64,000 nucleotides of DNA from positions 1-64,000 of the forward strand of contig JAMZAV010001272.1 of the NCBI GenBank assembly GCA_024449915.1, written 5' to 3'. Of the stretch, positions 40,418 to 50,363 are shown piece by piece. Within the stretch, counting starts at the first letter, position 1. Each line of letters begins with the position of its first letter. Both the position numbers and the translations under genes were made by a program. The notes under the pieces were generated by a model. It did not search any database, was not told the origin of the DNA, and saw nothing but the letters and a program-made list of their open reading frames with translations. The stretch comes from Sweltsa coloradensis. Its lineage: Eukaryota > Arthropoda > Insecta > Plecoptera > Chloroperlidae.

Positions 40418-41125
40418 GACGACTTAAGAAACTAGGGCGCTTCAACCGGTTTGGTCATATTGTGCCGCCTGTGATATTATTGCACGTTAATGAAATTAGT
40501 TTATGGTGTTTAATGATTATAATTGTAAAAGAAAATAAATTATGGTGATGATAGTAATAGTAAAATAAAATTATAATATTTATTGATTTGAAATGAATAA
40601 TTAAAGATGATGTGTTAAATGTGAATTATATAAGGTTAAATAAATTTCTTTGAATGATAAATTTAGAAAGTTTGTTTCAGATATGTTAGAAGTTCTTCAT
40701 ATAATTGGTAGATATCAAATTGTTTGCGCAAGGCATCATATTTGGTACAGTCTGCTAACAATTTATGATTGTATCACATCTGGGAACAACCTATTGCTCT
40801 GGTTAAGAGATATTCGTGAGCTAGACATTGATGTGGCCCATTCGAATTTGGGCAATACCACCTTTCTCTAGCAGAGTCGAGGGGCGGGAGTAAAATTTTT
40901 ATTGATCATTGTGAGCTTACACTATGAAATTTTTTATTTTGCCCCACACCCAAAGATCCCTGTCGAAAATGAAAACAATCGTTGCCTGTACCACTTTTGA
41001 CTCTGAACGGGAACTAGATTAAAATCCGGCGAGCTGGAAGTTTCCCTTACTGCCGATCACGTTTCTTTTCCCCTTCTTTGTCCCCGTGTCCAGCTATCCA
41101 CCCCGAATCTTCTGATAAAACCAAA
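40418..41125 (-). mobile_element. Family A LINE, 5'-truncated copy (RNase H tail and 3' UTR)
   Basis: Starts on the plus strand with the LINE 3' terminus (cgacgacttaagaaactagg, ggcgcttcaaccggt, tgccgcctgtgat), runs through the AT-rich 3' UTR, then the C-terminal coding region (on the minus strand the SCNSFM-like and CTKYDALRKQFDI region near 40700-40750) and RNase H remnants up to about 41110. Frame-broken. Confidence 0.8.
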
Positions 41126-41139
41126 AGATTTTATTTTTT

Positions 41140-41460
41140 AAGATGGCGAAGCAAAAACTTCTTTCAATGACCCCCCTTAAAAATTACTTCAGGTTTTTTG
41201 TTTTTTTTTTTTTTTTGCTTTTTATTCGCACTCACCCGCAAACGATAATATGCGGTCTTGATGAAAATAGGGAACTAGCCTTGGGTTTTAAATTCACGTT
41301 TTCTTTTTTTATTATAATTATAAAACCATTAATAAACTTCACATTGAAAAATTTTTTTTTTAATCTCCGGGGTAATACGGGGTACAAAGTTATGGGTTTT
41401 GAACCCCCCGAAAACGTCGTTGTTGTTCAACTGGTTATATTTGCAGCATGCTCACTTTTG
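41140..41460 (+). repeat. Family C repeat, degraded copy
   Basis: Has the family C opening (agatggcgaagcaaaaactt, tcaatgacccc), a T-rich tract, and then cgataatatgcggtcttgat matching the atatgcgatcttgatgaaaa block of the 54.5 kb copy. It diverges and ends before the family tail. Homopolymer runs suggest poor consensus. Confidence 0.6.
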
Positions 41461-41465
41461 TAGTT

Positions 41466-41885
41466 TGTTGGATGGCGTACGAGCGAAGCGAAGTTTTTCC
41501 TTTTTTCACTACATGGAGAAAAAAACCGGGAATTTTGTTTTTTTTTTTCTTTTTTTTTTTTGTACTTTTGTGTGTCTGTGAAAAATTCCGGGCAAAACCA
41601 TACGAAAAAACTGCAGGGGGGAAAAAATCGAAAAAAAAATTATTTCTCATGAAAATCCAATTTACATTTTTTTCAATTTTTAAATTCTTCGACAAAAAAA
41701 ACCTCATGCTTTACCCGTTTGTAATGATTTTTTACAGAATTTTAAATTTTTATGAATTAATATTTCGTGTAAATTGAGGGGTAATCAAAAATTTCTATTA
41801 AAAAAATCGCAATTTACGCTTTTTTCTTTTTAAAAAAAATTACGCTCATCCCAACGCGGGGGAACTTAAGCTTTTTCCTAGTTTT
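41466..41885 (+). repeat. Family C repeat, short copy with tail
   Basis: Opens with gttggatggcgtacgagcga, then a poly-T tract and tttgtgtgtctgtgaa, as in the 45.9 kb copy, and closes with gctcatcccaacgcggggga, aacttaagctttttcctag, matching the family tail. The centre is shortened. No coding sequence is supported. Confidence 0.7.
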
Positions 41886-42519
41886 TCAAGAAAAATCCTA
41901 CAACAAAAACAACAAAATTCGACGAGCGCCGTGCGCGGCAGCGAAGCCTAGAGGCAATCCATGGCCCGGCTCATCAATAATCGGCTATTTTGAAAAAACA
42001 ACACGAAGATGAAAAAGGACGCCCGATTTAAAAGAACCCCGTGTTTTTGACAGTGCGTCTACCCGCCCTTGATAAAAAGCTATTTTTTTCCAAAGGTTGA
42101 AAGACCCCAGTTTTTTCTAGGGGAAAAAATTTTGTAGGTTTATGGTCTGGCGTAGTCTACACAGCCCCCCCCAGGCTGCGCTAGGCTAGGCCCTACGCCC
42201 TGGGCCCTGTGTCTTTTTTCCCAGGTTGGGAAAACCCTTCTATAAAATGTCCATTTGGATGGCCTAGACTAGCCTAGCCTAGGGAGGGCTAGGCCGAGGG
42301 ATTTCCCTTTTCCCTTTGCCCCAGGGGGGCGAATTAACGGGGGGGATGGGGGATTTCCCCCCCTGGTAATTTTTATCCCTGGCTCGTTTTACAAAAGGGA
42401 TCCCTGCCGGGGATGGTAAAACCCCACCTCGGATTACCCCTCTCATAACATATCAAATGACTTTATCTCGAATGTTAATAAAAAATGCGTCAATTCCAAA
42501 ATTCTTTTCAAAATAATAC
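41886..42519. other. GC-richer stretch with CCTAGGC-type motifs
   Basis: No gene seen. Contains dense ctaggc/gcctag motifs (for example gcctagactagcctagccta near 42262) and long C and G runs unlike the flanking AT-rich DNA. Consensus quality looks poor. Related cctagg-rich sequence recurs near 42990-43070 and 43450. Confidence 0.5.
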
Positions 42520-42825
42520 CCCAATCGCGTCCTTTTACCATCTTGAGGGGAATAATATCCCCAAATTTTTTTTTTTTAGATCACTTCTAAAAACCATCTC
42601 GAGGGCAATAGACCCAAAAATTTCTCAGATCGCTTCTAAGGCCATCTTGAGGCAATAATACCCCAAATATTTCCTCGGATACTTTTAAGACCATCTCGAG
42701 GGGAATAATACCCAAAAAAATTTTATCAATCGCTTCTAAGGCCATCTTGAAACAATATACCCCCAAATATTTTCCTCGATCGTTCTAAAGCCTCTCAAGG
42801 GCAAAAAATACCCCAAAAAAATTTT
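42520..42825. repeat. Minisatellite, ~50-bp unit with two alternating variants
   Basis: ccatcttgag / ccatctcgag anchors occur at about 42539, 42594, 42642, 42691 and 42742, with a degenerate one near 42791, giving units of about 48-55 bp. Each has the order: gatcgcttctaag, gccatct(t/c)gagg, caataataccc, caaa-rich stretch. The t and c forms alternate, so the effective repeat is a dimer of about 98 bp. Confidence 0.85.
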
Positions 42826-43790
42826 GCCCCCGACGGTGGGGCTTCGCCCCAACCCCGGGTTTTCCAGCGAAAAAAATTTTAAACCCTCCCCCCCCCGCAA
42901 AAATCGTTAATTGCACCCCCCGCTTAGCCCATTTTTTTTGGGTTATGATGATGATATCATTTAAACAGATGTTTGGTAGGCTTTAGATTTTTTTTTAAAT
43001 ATGCGCCTAGACCTGGGCGTAGTGATAGGCCTCCTCAGCCCTAGGTCCTAAGGGCCTAGGTTACCAAGAGGGGAAAGGGTACCACGTAGAAACCCGGGAA
43101 GTAACGTGCCAAAAGAACCAAACGACAAACAAGGCAAAAAGAAATTTTTCAAAAATGCAGCACGAGAATGTTTTGAGGAGGACGCCCCCTCTCAAATTCC
43201 TCTACTGTTGTGAAGCACTTTTATGCAAGTAAAAAATTTTTTAATTTCTACCTTTTTATTTCAAGTGAATTTCCCATAAGCTTTTTTGTTAACCCGGCCA
43301 AAAATTTGCACAAATTTGCCTTGGGATCTAAGTCTAGGGGGCCCAAAAGTAAGAGGCGTTTTCTCGCATGGGAAAATGTCACAAATTTTTTTTAAAATTT
43401 TTAACTACTATTTTGGGAAAATTTCCCCCCAGAAAATGGGTTTCGTATAGGTCCTAGGCTTATAATAACCCGAGGTAAATTAGAAGCCATAGGGGAAAAT
43501 AACCTGTAAATAAAAAAAATATTTGGGGAACCAATTAATTTAAAACTTAATGAAAGTGGATTCACAACGGAAAGTGAATTTGCGCGGTAGGGTAGAGGCC
43601 CTACGATCCTTGACATATTTTCGTCTTTTTTTGCGTTTAACCCTTATTTTCACCTGTTTAGTTCTTTTTTGGGACATATATAAATACTTTTTCCTCCGGT
43701 GTTTCTAGAGTGGGGTTTAAAAAACATTGGTCCCACCTTTTATAAAACGTCATTTCTTTTAATTAAACAAAAAGGGTATTGAGAAAAAGA
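42826..43790. other. Unassigned, low-confidence consensus stretch
   Basis: No gene or recognised repeat. Long homopolymers and cctagg-rich patches continue from the preceding region until about 43600, after which the sequence looks cleaner. Short ORFs on both strands have no recognisable motif. Confidence 0.45.
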
Positions 43791-43920
43791 TAGCACGAAA
43801 GAAAAACGGGCGCAGTGCGGCAGTGACGGCAACTGTCTGCTAGGATGTGTTTGACCCACCGCCGACTGGGTGGTAGAATATCTACCCTTTATATTTTGAT
43901 AGCAGTGCGCCTTTGGTGTG

Positions 43921-44343
43921 CCATAGATATATAACCCCTATAGTAGGCTAGATTAGCAGTCGGTGTCCACTTCCGTGACAATTTAGCAGCCATCTTTGAA
44001 ATTCCAGTTTTACATGTTAATCAAATGGGAGCGATTGTGGCCAATAGTTCTCACGATTGCCGCCAGGTTGACAGGTAAGCATACTAGCCTTTACACCAAA
44101 TGATTACTAAATTCCGTTATGCAATGACTGCGTATTGTTTCTGTTTGTTTCAATACCATGCTGCACAAGCTAAAACCAAATCAACAATCCGTAAACTACT
44201 TTATTGCATTAAAAAGCATAAATTAAACGCCAATCGCCATCTGAAATGGGCCGATTGACACTTCAATTTGCTACGCTCGCGCCTGTGCGAGGTATGAGAC
44301 TGCTAATCTAGCCTACTATAGGGGCTATATATCTATGGGGTCT
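43921..44343. mobile_element. Inverted-repeat (MITE-like) element
   Basis: ccatagatatata, cccctatagtaggctagatt and agcagtc at 43921-43961 recur as the reverse complement at 44303-44343 with a single mismatch over about 41 bp. The ~340-bp interior has no coding potential. Outside the arms, weaker inverted similarity (cacgaaa and tgacg...ctgctg-type blocks near 43793-43850 and 44350-44395) hints at a larger element of about 600 bp. No clear target duplication is visible, so the exact ends are open. Confidence 0.75.
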
Positions 44344-44429
44344 GCGCTAGGCTGCGGTCAGCAGTCTGACGTCACAGTACTTTTCGTGTTGTCTTTTGGC
44401 GGGAAGCCAGATTCAAATTTCAACGTTAA

Positions 44430-45072
44430 ATATTGAGAAAAGTATTAACCTTAACAAAAAAAAACTTTATGTTATTTTTTTTAGATGTTATCTTTACATA
44501 TTCGATTTCTGGAATGAAGGCTAGTTCCCTATTGGAGAAGACCTTCGAAATCTTTGAACTTAGACCTGCCACGTTTTTAGGTTCAATCGCAGAAATATTT
44601 CTGATGAATATCGTACTTTAACGATTTTTTCGATTTTTTGTCCGATATTTTCGTGACATTTGGGCCGATTCTGATCAAACGGGTGGGGCTACAACGTTCA
44701 TATTTTACATGGACATAAGGGTTATACATTTTGAAAGAAAAAATTGTTAGGGCCCAAAGTTAGTCAGAATCCAAGGAAAGAAAGGTTTTAATATGCGTTT
44801 TTTGAGGTATATAACAATAATAATTGACAAGTAACTATAGAAACTTGACAACAATGACCTACAATGCGCACAAGAAGCAAGTCTTCGGGCATCCAGATAT
44901 TTTACATTCTAATTACTATAGCAATTATAAAAATTATCCTTATTTACCAAAAATGGTTTTGCAATGGAACTTGAAAAAAGAAAGAGATCCCAATTCCCAC
45001 GCATACTAAAAACTTAACAAAGCTCACCCATCAACACGACTCAAAAAAGCGTTAGCAAAGCGGCTTAGTGTA
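44430..45072 (+). repeat. Family C repeat
   Basis: Shares with the 45.9, 54.5 and 55.1 kb copies: ggaatgaaggctagttccct-like opening, agacctgccacgtttttagg, gatattttcgtgacatttgg, ggtggggctacaacgttcat, a ttgacaacaat block, and the tail ctcacccatcaacacgactc followed by agcgttagcaaagcggctta. No ORF is conserved between copies. Confidence 0.8.
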
Positions 45073-45079
45073 AATATAA

Positions 45080-45300
45080 TTGGTTGTCTTGACCATTTTT
45101 GTTTTATCAAAACGACAAAGGTCGAATATAAGAGCTGGCTCAGGTGTAAACCAGGGCGGGTTATTGTTAAAAACCAAATTTAAAACTTTTCGCATATCAA
45201 ATTCTATACGATTAAACACTAAAGCCCGTTCTTGGCCTAAACTCTTTATTAATTTAAACCTTTGTCAGCTTAACTTCAACAATGATGATTTTTATGCCGT
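45080..45300 (+). pseudogene. Possible reverse transcriptase scrap (GVNQGGLL), duplicated at 37.0 kb
   Basis: The plus strand reads SNIRAGSGVNQGGLL, which resembles the G(V)xQG block of LINE reverse transcriptases, but the following SPxLF is absent and no YADD is visible. The same DNA (tatcaaaacgacaaagg, accaggg.gggttattg, gattaaacaaaag-like blocks) recurs in worse condition at about 37030-37160. It could equally be a non-coding repeat; identity is tentative. Confidence 0.3.
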
Positions 45301-45477
45301 GTGGCAAATGTTTAGCTTAGAACATGTTAATCTTAGAGTGCATAGCACGATTATGCATGACTGTGCAATATTCCATCACCAGCTTACTAATTAAAATGTT
45401 TACTAGAGACGCCAAGAATGCACAGATCAGGATAAAACTCTGCTGTATATTAGAAACTTGCTGGATTGGAAGCATTA

Positions 45478-45700
45478 AGTTTAAAGGCGCGTCAACCGCT
45501 AGGTCATATTGCGTCACTACTATGCTAGTCAGAATCAGCCACAGGTATAGTGGGAAGTTCTCACGTCGTGGTCGTCATCGTCATTGTCATCGTTCGTGTG
45601 GTCATTGTCGCCGTCGGGGAGGTCGTTAAAAGCAGAGGGGGAGGTGTCCACGACGACAATTGCAAGAGCTCGCCTCTACTTTTGGAGAGAAAAGTTTGCT
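45478..45700 (-). mobile_element. Family B element, partial
   Basis: Has the hairpin end (ggcgcgtcaaccgctaggtc), tcagaatcagccacaggta, the ttctcacgtcgtggtcgtca trinucleotide-rich block and agagctcgcctctactttt, then diverges before the ccgggcccagacgggg end. The tttatttggattaa terminus is replaced by agcattaagttta. Confidence 0.75.
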
Positions 45701-45892
45701 GGTTACGTATCAGAGAATGTTTTCAAGTAAAACTTGTTAATTTCTTTATAAGGTGTAACTTAGTACGTTGTTTTTCAACACGAAGGTATATTAATTGCAA
45801 AATGATAAATATTAGAGGGGATTTTTAGCTAGCGATGACTAATATTTTAAGCGTCATCAATTTTAATCAAATTATTAAAATACCAACAATAA

Positions 45893-46872
45893 TTGGATGA
45901 ACGTAGCGAGCGTAGCGAGCGAAGCGAAGATTCCATTCTACTACACTGGAGAATAAATCCGGAATGTTTTTTTTTTCTTTCTTTCTTTTTTTTGTATTTT
46001 TGTGTGTCTGTGAACACGATTCCGGCTAAACCGATACTCCGATTGCGATGAAATTTTATGGCGACCTTCGAAATCTCTGAACTTAGAACTGCACCGTACG
46101 AAAAATTGATCAAAAAATTATTTCTCTTGAAAAGCGTAATTTTACGATATTTTTCGTTTTTCTTATTTGTTTTTGTTTGTATTTTTGTGTGTTTGTTAAC
46201 ACGATTCCGGCTAAACCGATACTCCAATTGCGATGAAATTTTCTGGAGACTTTTGAAATCTATGAACTTAGAACTGCCACCTTTTTGAGCGCAATCGAAA
46301 AATTATTTCTTATGAAAATCGCAATTTTACGATTTTTTTCGTTTTTCTTGTTTTTTCTGTTTGTATTTTTGTGTGTTTGTTAACACGATTCCGGCTAAAC
46401 CGATACTCCTATTGCGATAAAATTTTCTGGAAACCTTTTAAATTTTTAAACTCTGACCTGGCACGTTTTTGGGTTCAATCGAAAGAATTTTTCTCATGAA
46501 TATAGTACTTTCACGATTTTTTCACGATTTTTAGTGCGATATTTTCGTGACATTTGGGCCGATTCTGACCAACCGGTGGGGCTACAACGTTCATATTTCA
46601 CATGGACATTAAGGTAATGGTGATGTATTGCTTTTTGAAAGAAAAAGTTGAAAAAGTTAGCCAGAAAACATAGAAATAAAGGTTTTCATATGAGTTTTTT
46701 TGAGGTTTATAATAACAATTTACAAGTAACAATAGAAACTTGACAACAATCACCTACAATGCATTCAAAAAGCACTTGCAAAGGAAAAGTGGTCCTACAA
46801 AAAACAAAAAACTTACAAAAACGTTCATCCATCAACGCGGCGGGACTAAAGCGTTTTCCTAGTAAAATACAC
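45893..46872 (+). repeat. Family C repeat, longest copy with three internal tandem units
   Basis: Opens with ttggatgaacgtagcgagcg and gcgaagcgaagattcc, then a T-rich tract. Three tandem units of about 185 bp follow, anchored by acacgattccggctaaaccg at about 46014, 46199 and 46383, each continuing through ttgcgatgaaatttt, gaacttagaactgcc and a cgcaattttacgattttt-like stretch. The common right part (cgtgacatttgggccgattc, acaacgttcatatttcacat) and the tail gttcatccatcaacgcggcg, gactaaagcgttttcctagt follow. Confidence 0.85.
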
Positions 46873-46893
46873 AACATGACAGACATGAATTCC

Positions 46894-47065
46894 TAGACGA
46901 CGTGAGAAACTAGAGCGCTTGTACCGGTTAGGTCATAGTGCGTCGCCTGTGATATAGTAAGTTATTGTTTTATTTATTTATTTATAAATAATAATTTTTT
47001 TATTTGAATAAGATATTAAAATGTGTTTGGATGTGAATTTAATTTTGCAACATTTTGTTTTTTGT
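46894..47065 (-). mobile_element. Family A LINE, 3' UTR fragment
   Basis: agacgacgtgagaaactaga, gcgcttgtaccggttaggtc and gcgtcgcctgtgat mark the LINE 3' end (minus strand), followed by AT-rich 3' UTR ending in ttttgtttt. Family B sequence abuts directly. Confidence 0.75.
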
Positions 47066-47375
47066 TTTATTTGGATTGAGAAGGAGAGGTCCATGCTGAT
47101 CAGAACGAGCCGCGGGTAGGGGGAGGATAGAGGGGGAGTTCTCACGTCGCGGTCGTCATTGTCGTCAACGTCGTCGAGGGGTCGTCAAGGGAAGGGGGCA
47201 AGGTCCTCGACGACGATGGCCAGAGCTCGCCTCTATTTTCGGGGAGTAAAATACTACCCTTCTAAATTGCTTATGTTTGCGAGGTGGACTTTTTCTCTTG
47301 AATCGCCTTGTACGATTAGCAGAACCATGCTCTGGGCCAATTCTACCCCGGGCCCAGACGAGGATATGGTTATTC
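47066..47375 (-). mobile_element. Family B element lacking the hairpin segment
   Basis: Begins tttatttggattgagaagga, skipping the hairpin, then ccatgctgatcagaacgagc, the ttctcacgtcgcggtcgtca block, agagctcgcctctattttcg, tgtttgcgaggtggactttt and ends ccgggcccagacgagg. The internal loss of the hairpin is unusual among the copies. Confidence 0.8.
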
Positions 47376-47624
47376 ATTTAGAATTATGCTCCTGCCTAGT
47401 AACTATGTAACAGTATAGAACATATCACTACATTTAGTTTAAATTTATAAGGTTGCAGGCCACTCATTTAAGAAGATGGAACGTGGGTTCCGTTTCCTGA
47501 ATCTTTTCTTCACTATAATAGGCAAAATATTGCGTGTTGGCCTACACTTTAACTTGTAATATGTATGTACAATGTAAAATGTCATGTCTGTCTGTCGGTC
47601 AATTCATAATAAATAATAAAAAAA

Positions 47625-47819
47625 ACTAGGTATGTTGCGGATAGGACAATTGTGAAGAGATGTCCGAGGGCTGTTCATGAGGACTCAATCCCTTGCATTC
47701 GCATTAACGACTGGAAAACCTCAGAAAAAACCTTCAGTCAGGATTGCTGGTCTAGACGGGATTTGAATCCGGAACCTCCCGAATCAGAGTCGCGCGCTTA
47801 GCGCTCGAGCCAACACTGT
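47625..47819 (-). mobile_element. tRNA-derived SINE, copy 1
   Basis: Read on the minus strand, a tRNA-like head begins near 47819 with tggctcgagcgctaagcgcg (A-box-like) and reaches the B-box-like ggattcaaatccc about 40 nt later. The body shares tcctgactgaaggttttttc and aatgcgaatgcaag with the copy at 52.2 kb. The element ends near a ttttttattatttatt stretch. Two diverged copies with shared body beyond the tRNA region show a SINE rather than a tRNA gene. Confidence 0.78.
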
Positions 47820-47820
47820 A

Positions 47821-47940
47821 GAGATATCCGTGAGTTAGACGTGTGTGGCCTATTCGAATTCTGGACAATCCCACCTCTTCTCTACGTGAAAGTCGAGACT
47901 TAAGAGGACGATTTTTTTTGTCAGTGTGATCCCGATATAA
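47821..47940 (-). mobile_element. Family A LINE, short internal fragment
   Basis: gagatatccgtgagttagac and gtgtggcctattcgaattct match the coding strand complement of the IGHTRLTH region found at 48515-48545. Only about 120 bp remain. Confidence 0.7.
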
Positions 47941-48020
47941 ATATTTGTTCTCCTTTGTAACGTTTGAAAATCTTATTAGGAAAATCGTTTAATAACAAAT
48001 AACAATCACTAATCTGGAGT

Positions 48021-48062
48021 TATTTGGATTAAGGGCGCGTCAACCGGGCTTCGCGCGTCCCA
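48021..48062 (-). repeat. Family B 3'-end scrap
   Basis: tatttggattaagggcgcgt followed by caaccgggcttcgcgcg: a degenerate copy of the family B terminus. Confidence 0.5.
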
Positions 48063-48088
48063 TCCTTTAGCATTTGCAACATTTTCCA

Positions 48089-48860
48089 ATGACGACGTGA
48101 GAAACTAGGGCGCTTCAACCGGTTAGATCATATTGCGCCGCCTGTGATAATGAAAGTTGATGAGATAAGTTAATATTGTGTATGATGGTTAGATTGTTTT
48201 CTAAGTGTATAAATAACAAAATAAAACGATGATGATGAAAGTAATAGCAAATTAAAAGTTTTGTATGTGAATGAAAATAAATAAATTAAAGACGTGTATG
48301 ATGTGAATTAAGTTTTGTTAAATAGATAACTATGGAAAAGAAATTTAGAAAGTTTGTCGCCGTTATCTTATGATAGCAGTTCTTCATATTGGGAGATATC
48401 AAATTGCGTGCGCAAGGTATCATATTTGGTACATTCTGCTACCATATGATGAACGGTTAAAGGTACATCACATGTGTCACATGCGGGAATAAACTTTTCT
48501 CTGGTTAAGAGATATCCGTGAGTTAGACGTGTGTGGCCTATTCGACTCTTATACATGAGAGTCGAGACGTAGGTGGACGAATTTTATTAGTCAGTATTGC
48601 CATCACACTACGCAATTTGAAACTTTGGCAACACATCTTAAGATGCTTGTCACAAATCCAACAATCTTTGCTTGAATCCACTCTTGACATCTGGAACGGG
48701 AACTATATTGAAATCAACCTTGCGACGCTGGGAAGCTTCCTTAGCAGCCCGATCAGCGTGTTCATTTCCCTCTCCGTGTCATTTAGTGACATATTTGTCA
48801 CCCAACACTTGAACCACTGGAAGGTTGAGTCAGCCTCGATGTCCTTGCTAAGATGTTAAT
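48089..48860 (-). mobile_element. Family A LINE, 5'-truncated copy in clean sequence
   Basis: The 3' terminus on the plus strand reads gacgacgtgagaaactaggg, then a hairpin at 48109-48139, an AT-rich 3' UTR to about 48365, the C-terminal coding region and RNase H remnants (REMNT..GLL near 48760). It ends close to a tRNA-like segment at about 48880. This is the best copy for reading the LINE C-terminus. Confidence 0.85.
48368..48556 (-). pseudogene. LINE ORF2 C-terminus (IGHTRLTH / CxxC region)
   Basis: A 62-codon open frame reads RIGHTRLTHGYLLTREKF, then CDTCDVPLTVHHMVAEC, then YDTLRTQFDI and a stop. RxGHTxLTHxYLL followed by C-x2-C...H...C is the signature of the extreme C-terminus of Jockey/CR1-type ORF2 proteins, after the RNase H-like domain. 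The frame is open here but breaks upstream. The methionine is not a real start; the fragment is the tail of a longer protein. Confidence 0.85.
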
Positions 48861-48910
48861 GCAACCGGTTATCCCGGCCAGGTGCTCCGAGTTCGATTCC
48901 CACAAACATA
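48838..48910 (+). repeat. Possible tRNA-like segment (SINE head)
   Basis: gctccgagttcgattcccac near 48877-48905 contains a good Pol III B-box (gttcgattc). The upstream aatgcaaccggtt is a poor A-box. No second copy in the window confirms a SINE. Confidence 0.35.
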
Positions 48911-49255
48911 AAACCTACAAAAATTCATCGACAATGTCATTTTTTGTTTACATAACGCCGGTATTTGAATTATGGTAACTGCAGATCAATTACTATGATT
49001 GAGTTTCACTGTAGGCGGATTTATTACCGTATGTTGATGTCCAAGAGTGGTCGTACATCTTAGAGGTGTCTACGGGTGTTGTGTGCTGACCTCAACCGTG
49101 CCCCTCCCCTCTTACAACTAGGAGGAACAGCCTCTGTAACTTCCATACTGGTTACCAGGCTGACACCCAGACGCATTCTAATAAATTAATTATTGGCAGT
49201 CGATACCTTTTCTTTTTCGTTTCTTCAAGTAGGCTAGGGAATATTCTTTCTTTTA
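48911..49255. other. Unassigned stretch
   Basis: No gene or recognised repeat. A possible SINE body follows the tRNA-like segment and ends near ctaataaattaattatt, but a second copy is lacking. Confidence 0.4.
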
Positions 49256-49402
49256 TTACTCAGCAAAACTTGTTTGAAAAATCGAGTCTTTGGCTGGTGC
49301 AATAGACATCGTTATGTCATGGTTGAAGTCTCCAGACAGTAATAGTGGTTGGAGACAGAGATTGAAATATGATAGGAGGACTTGATAAAGAGGACAGAGC
49401 TG
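49256..49402 (-). pseudogene. Endonuclease fragment of a second LINE
   Basis: The minus strand reads, in one open frame of 48 codons ending in a stop at 49256-49258, QLCPLYQVLLSYFNLC, then LQPLLLSGDFNHDITM, then SIAPAKDSIFQTSF. LLLSGDFN is the LINE EEP-endonuclease motif, but the flanking residues (NHDI rather than NAHH) differ from family A, so it comes from a different LINE lineage. No other domain of it is visible nearby. Confidence 0.72.
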
Positions 49403-49423
49403 GTCTTGCGACAAGGTTTTGTT

Positions 49424-49515
49424 TTGTTTATTTGGATTAAGGGTGCGTCAACTGTTAAATCATAATGCGCCACTCTAGTCTAGGGTTTGGGAAGGAAAAT
49501 CCAATGCTGATTATA
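49424..49515 (-). mobile_element. Family B element, 3'-end fragment
   Basis: tttgtttatttggattaagg, gtgcgtcaactgttaaatca, atgcgccactctagtctagg: the terminal ~90 bp of family B, diverged. Confidence 0.7.
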
Positions 49516-49572
49516 ACAGACAAGAAAATTACCAAACTTATTACATTGTTGTTGTAATATAGTATATCAAAT

Positions 49573-50330
49573 ATTTTACTAGGAAAACGCCTAAGTCCCG
49601 CCGCGTTTGTTGGATGAGCGAAATTGGTGCATTGAGGTGTTATGCGGATTTTCTATTGTTCTGTGAAAAAATTATTAATGAGTTCAATTTTTTTTTAAAT
49701 TAAATTAAATTAATAAAAAATAAACTTTAATTTAATTTTTTAAATTAATCGTAATTTTAAAAAAGAAAAAAAAAAAATTGGGATTTTTATAAGAAATAAT
49801 TATTTGATTGCGCTCAAATTTCACACGAATATATAAATTAATAAAATTAAGGTTCTGTGAAAAAGTTATTACAATAAGATCAAGCATGTAGGTGTAACAA
49901 GTAAAAACATTGTTTAAAAAAAGAAAAAATCCACAAAATTTCTATTTTCATGAAAAATAATTTTCGATTGCGCTCAAATTTCACACGAATATCTTAATTC
50001 ATAAAATTAGGGTTCTGTGAAAAAATTATTAAAATCGGATAAAGCATGTAGTTGTTATAAGTAAATAAATTTTCAAAAAATCGGAAAAAATCGTAAAATT
50101 GCGATTTTTACGAGAAATAATTTTTCGATTGCGTTAAAAAAACGTGGCAGTTCTAAGTTTAGAGATTTCAAAGGCCTCCATAAAATTTCATCGCAATTGG
50201 AGTATCGGTTTAACCGGAATCGTGTTAACAGACAGACAAAAATACAGAAAAAAAAAAACATTCCGGATTTTTTTCTCCAGTGTAGTGAAATGGAATCTTC
50301 GCTTCGCTCGCTACGCTCATCCAATTATCT
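49573..50330 (-). repeat. Family C repeat in inverse orientation
   Basis: The family tail lies at the left (actaggaaaacgcctaagtc, ccgccgcgtttgttggatga) and the opening at the right (ttcgcttcgctcgctacgct, catccaatta), so it is inverted relative to the other copies. Internally, two tandem units of about 175 bp are anchored by cgattgcgctcaaatttcac near 49806 and 49966, a different internal unit from that at 46.0 kb, and then one atactccaattgcgatgaaa-type unit (minus). Confidence 0.83.
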
Positions 50331-50363
50331 GTTAGTTCTTTGCTGTATCTGCATCTATGTAAG

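Noticed and set aside
41143..41777. Overlapping ORFs of 90-109 codons near 41.1-41.8 kb
   Set aside because: They are translations of homopolymer-rich family C sequence and overlap on both strands.
47735..47819. Functional tRNA genes at 47.7, 52.2 and 58.9 kb
   Set aside because: A- and B-box-like sequences are present, but no clean acceptor stems are visible; two share a common non-tRNA body, which marks a SINE.
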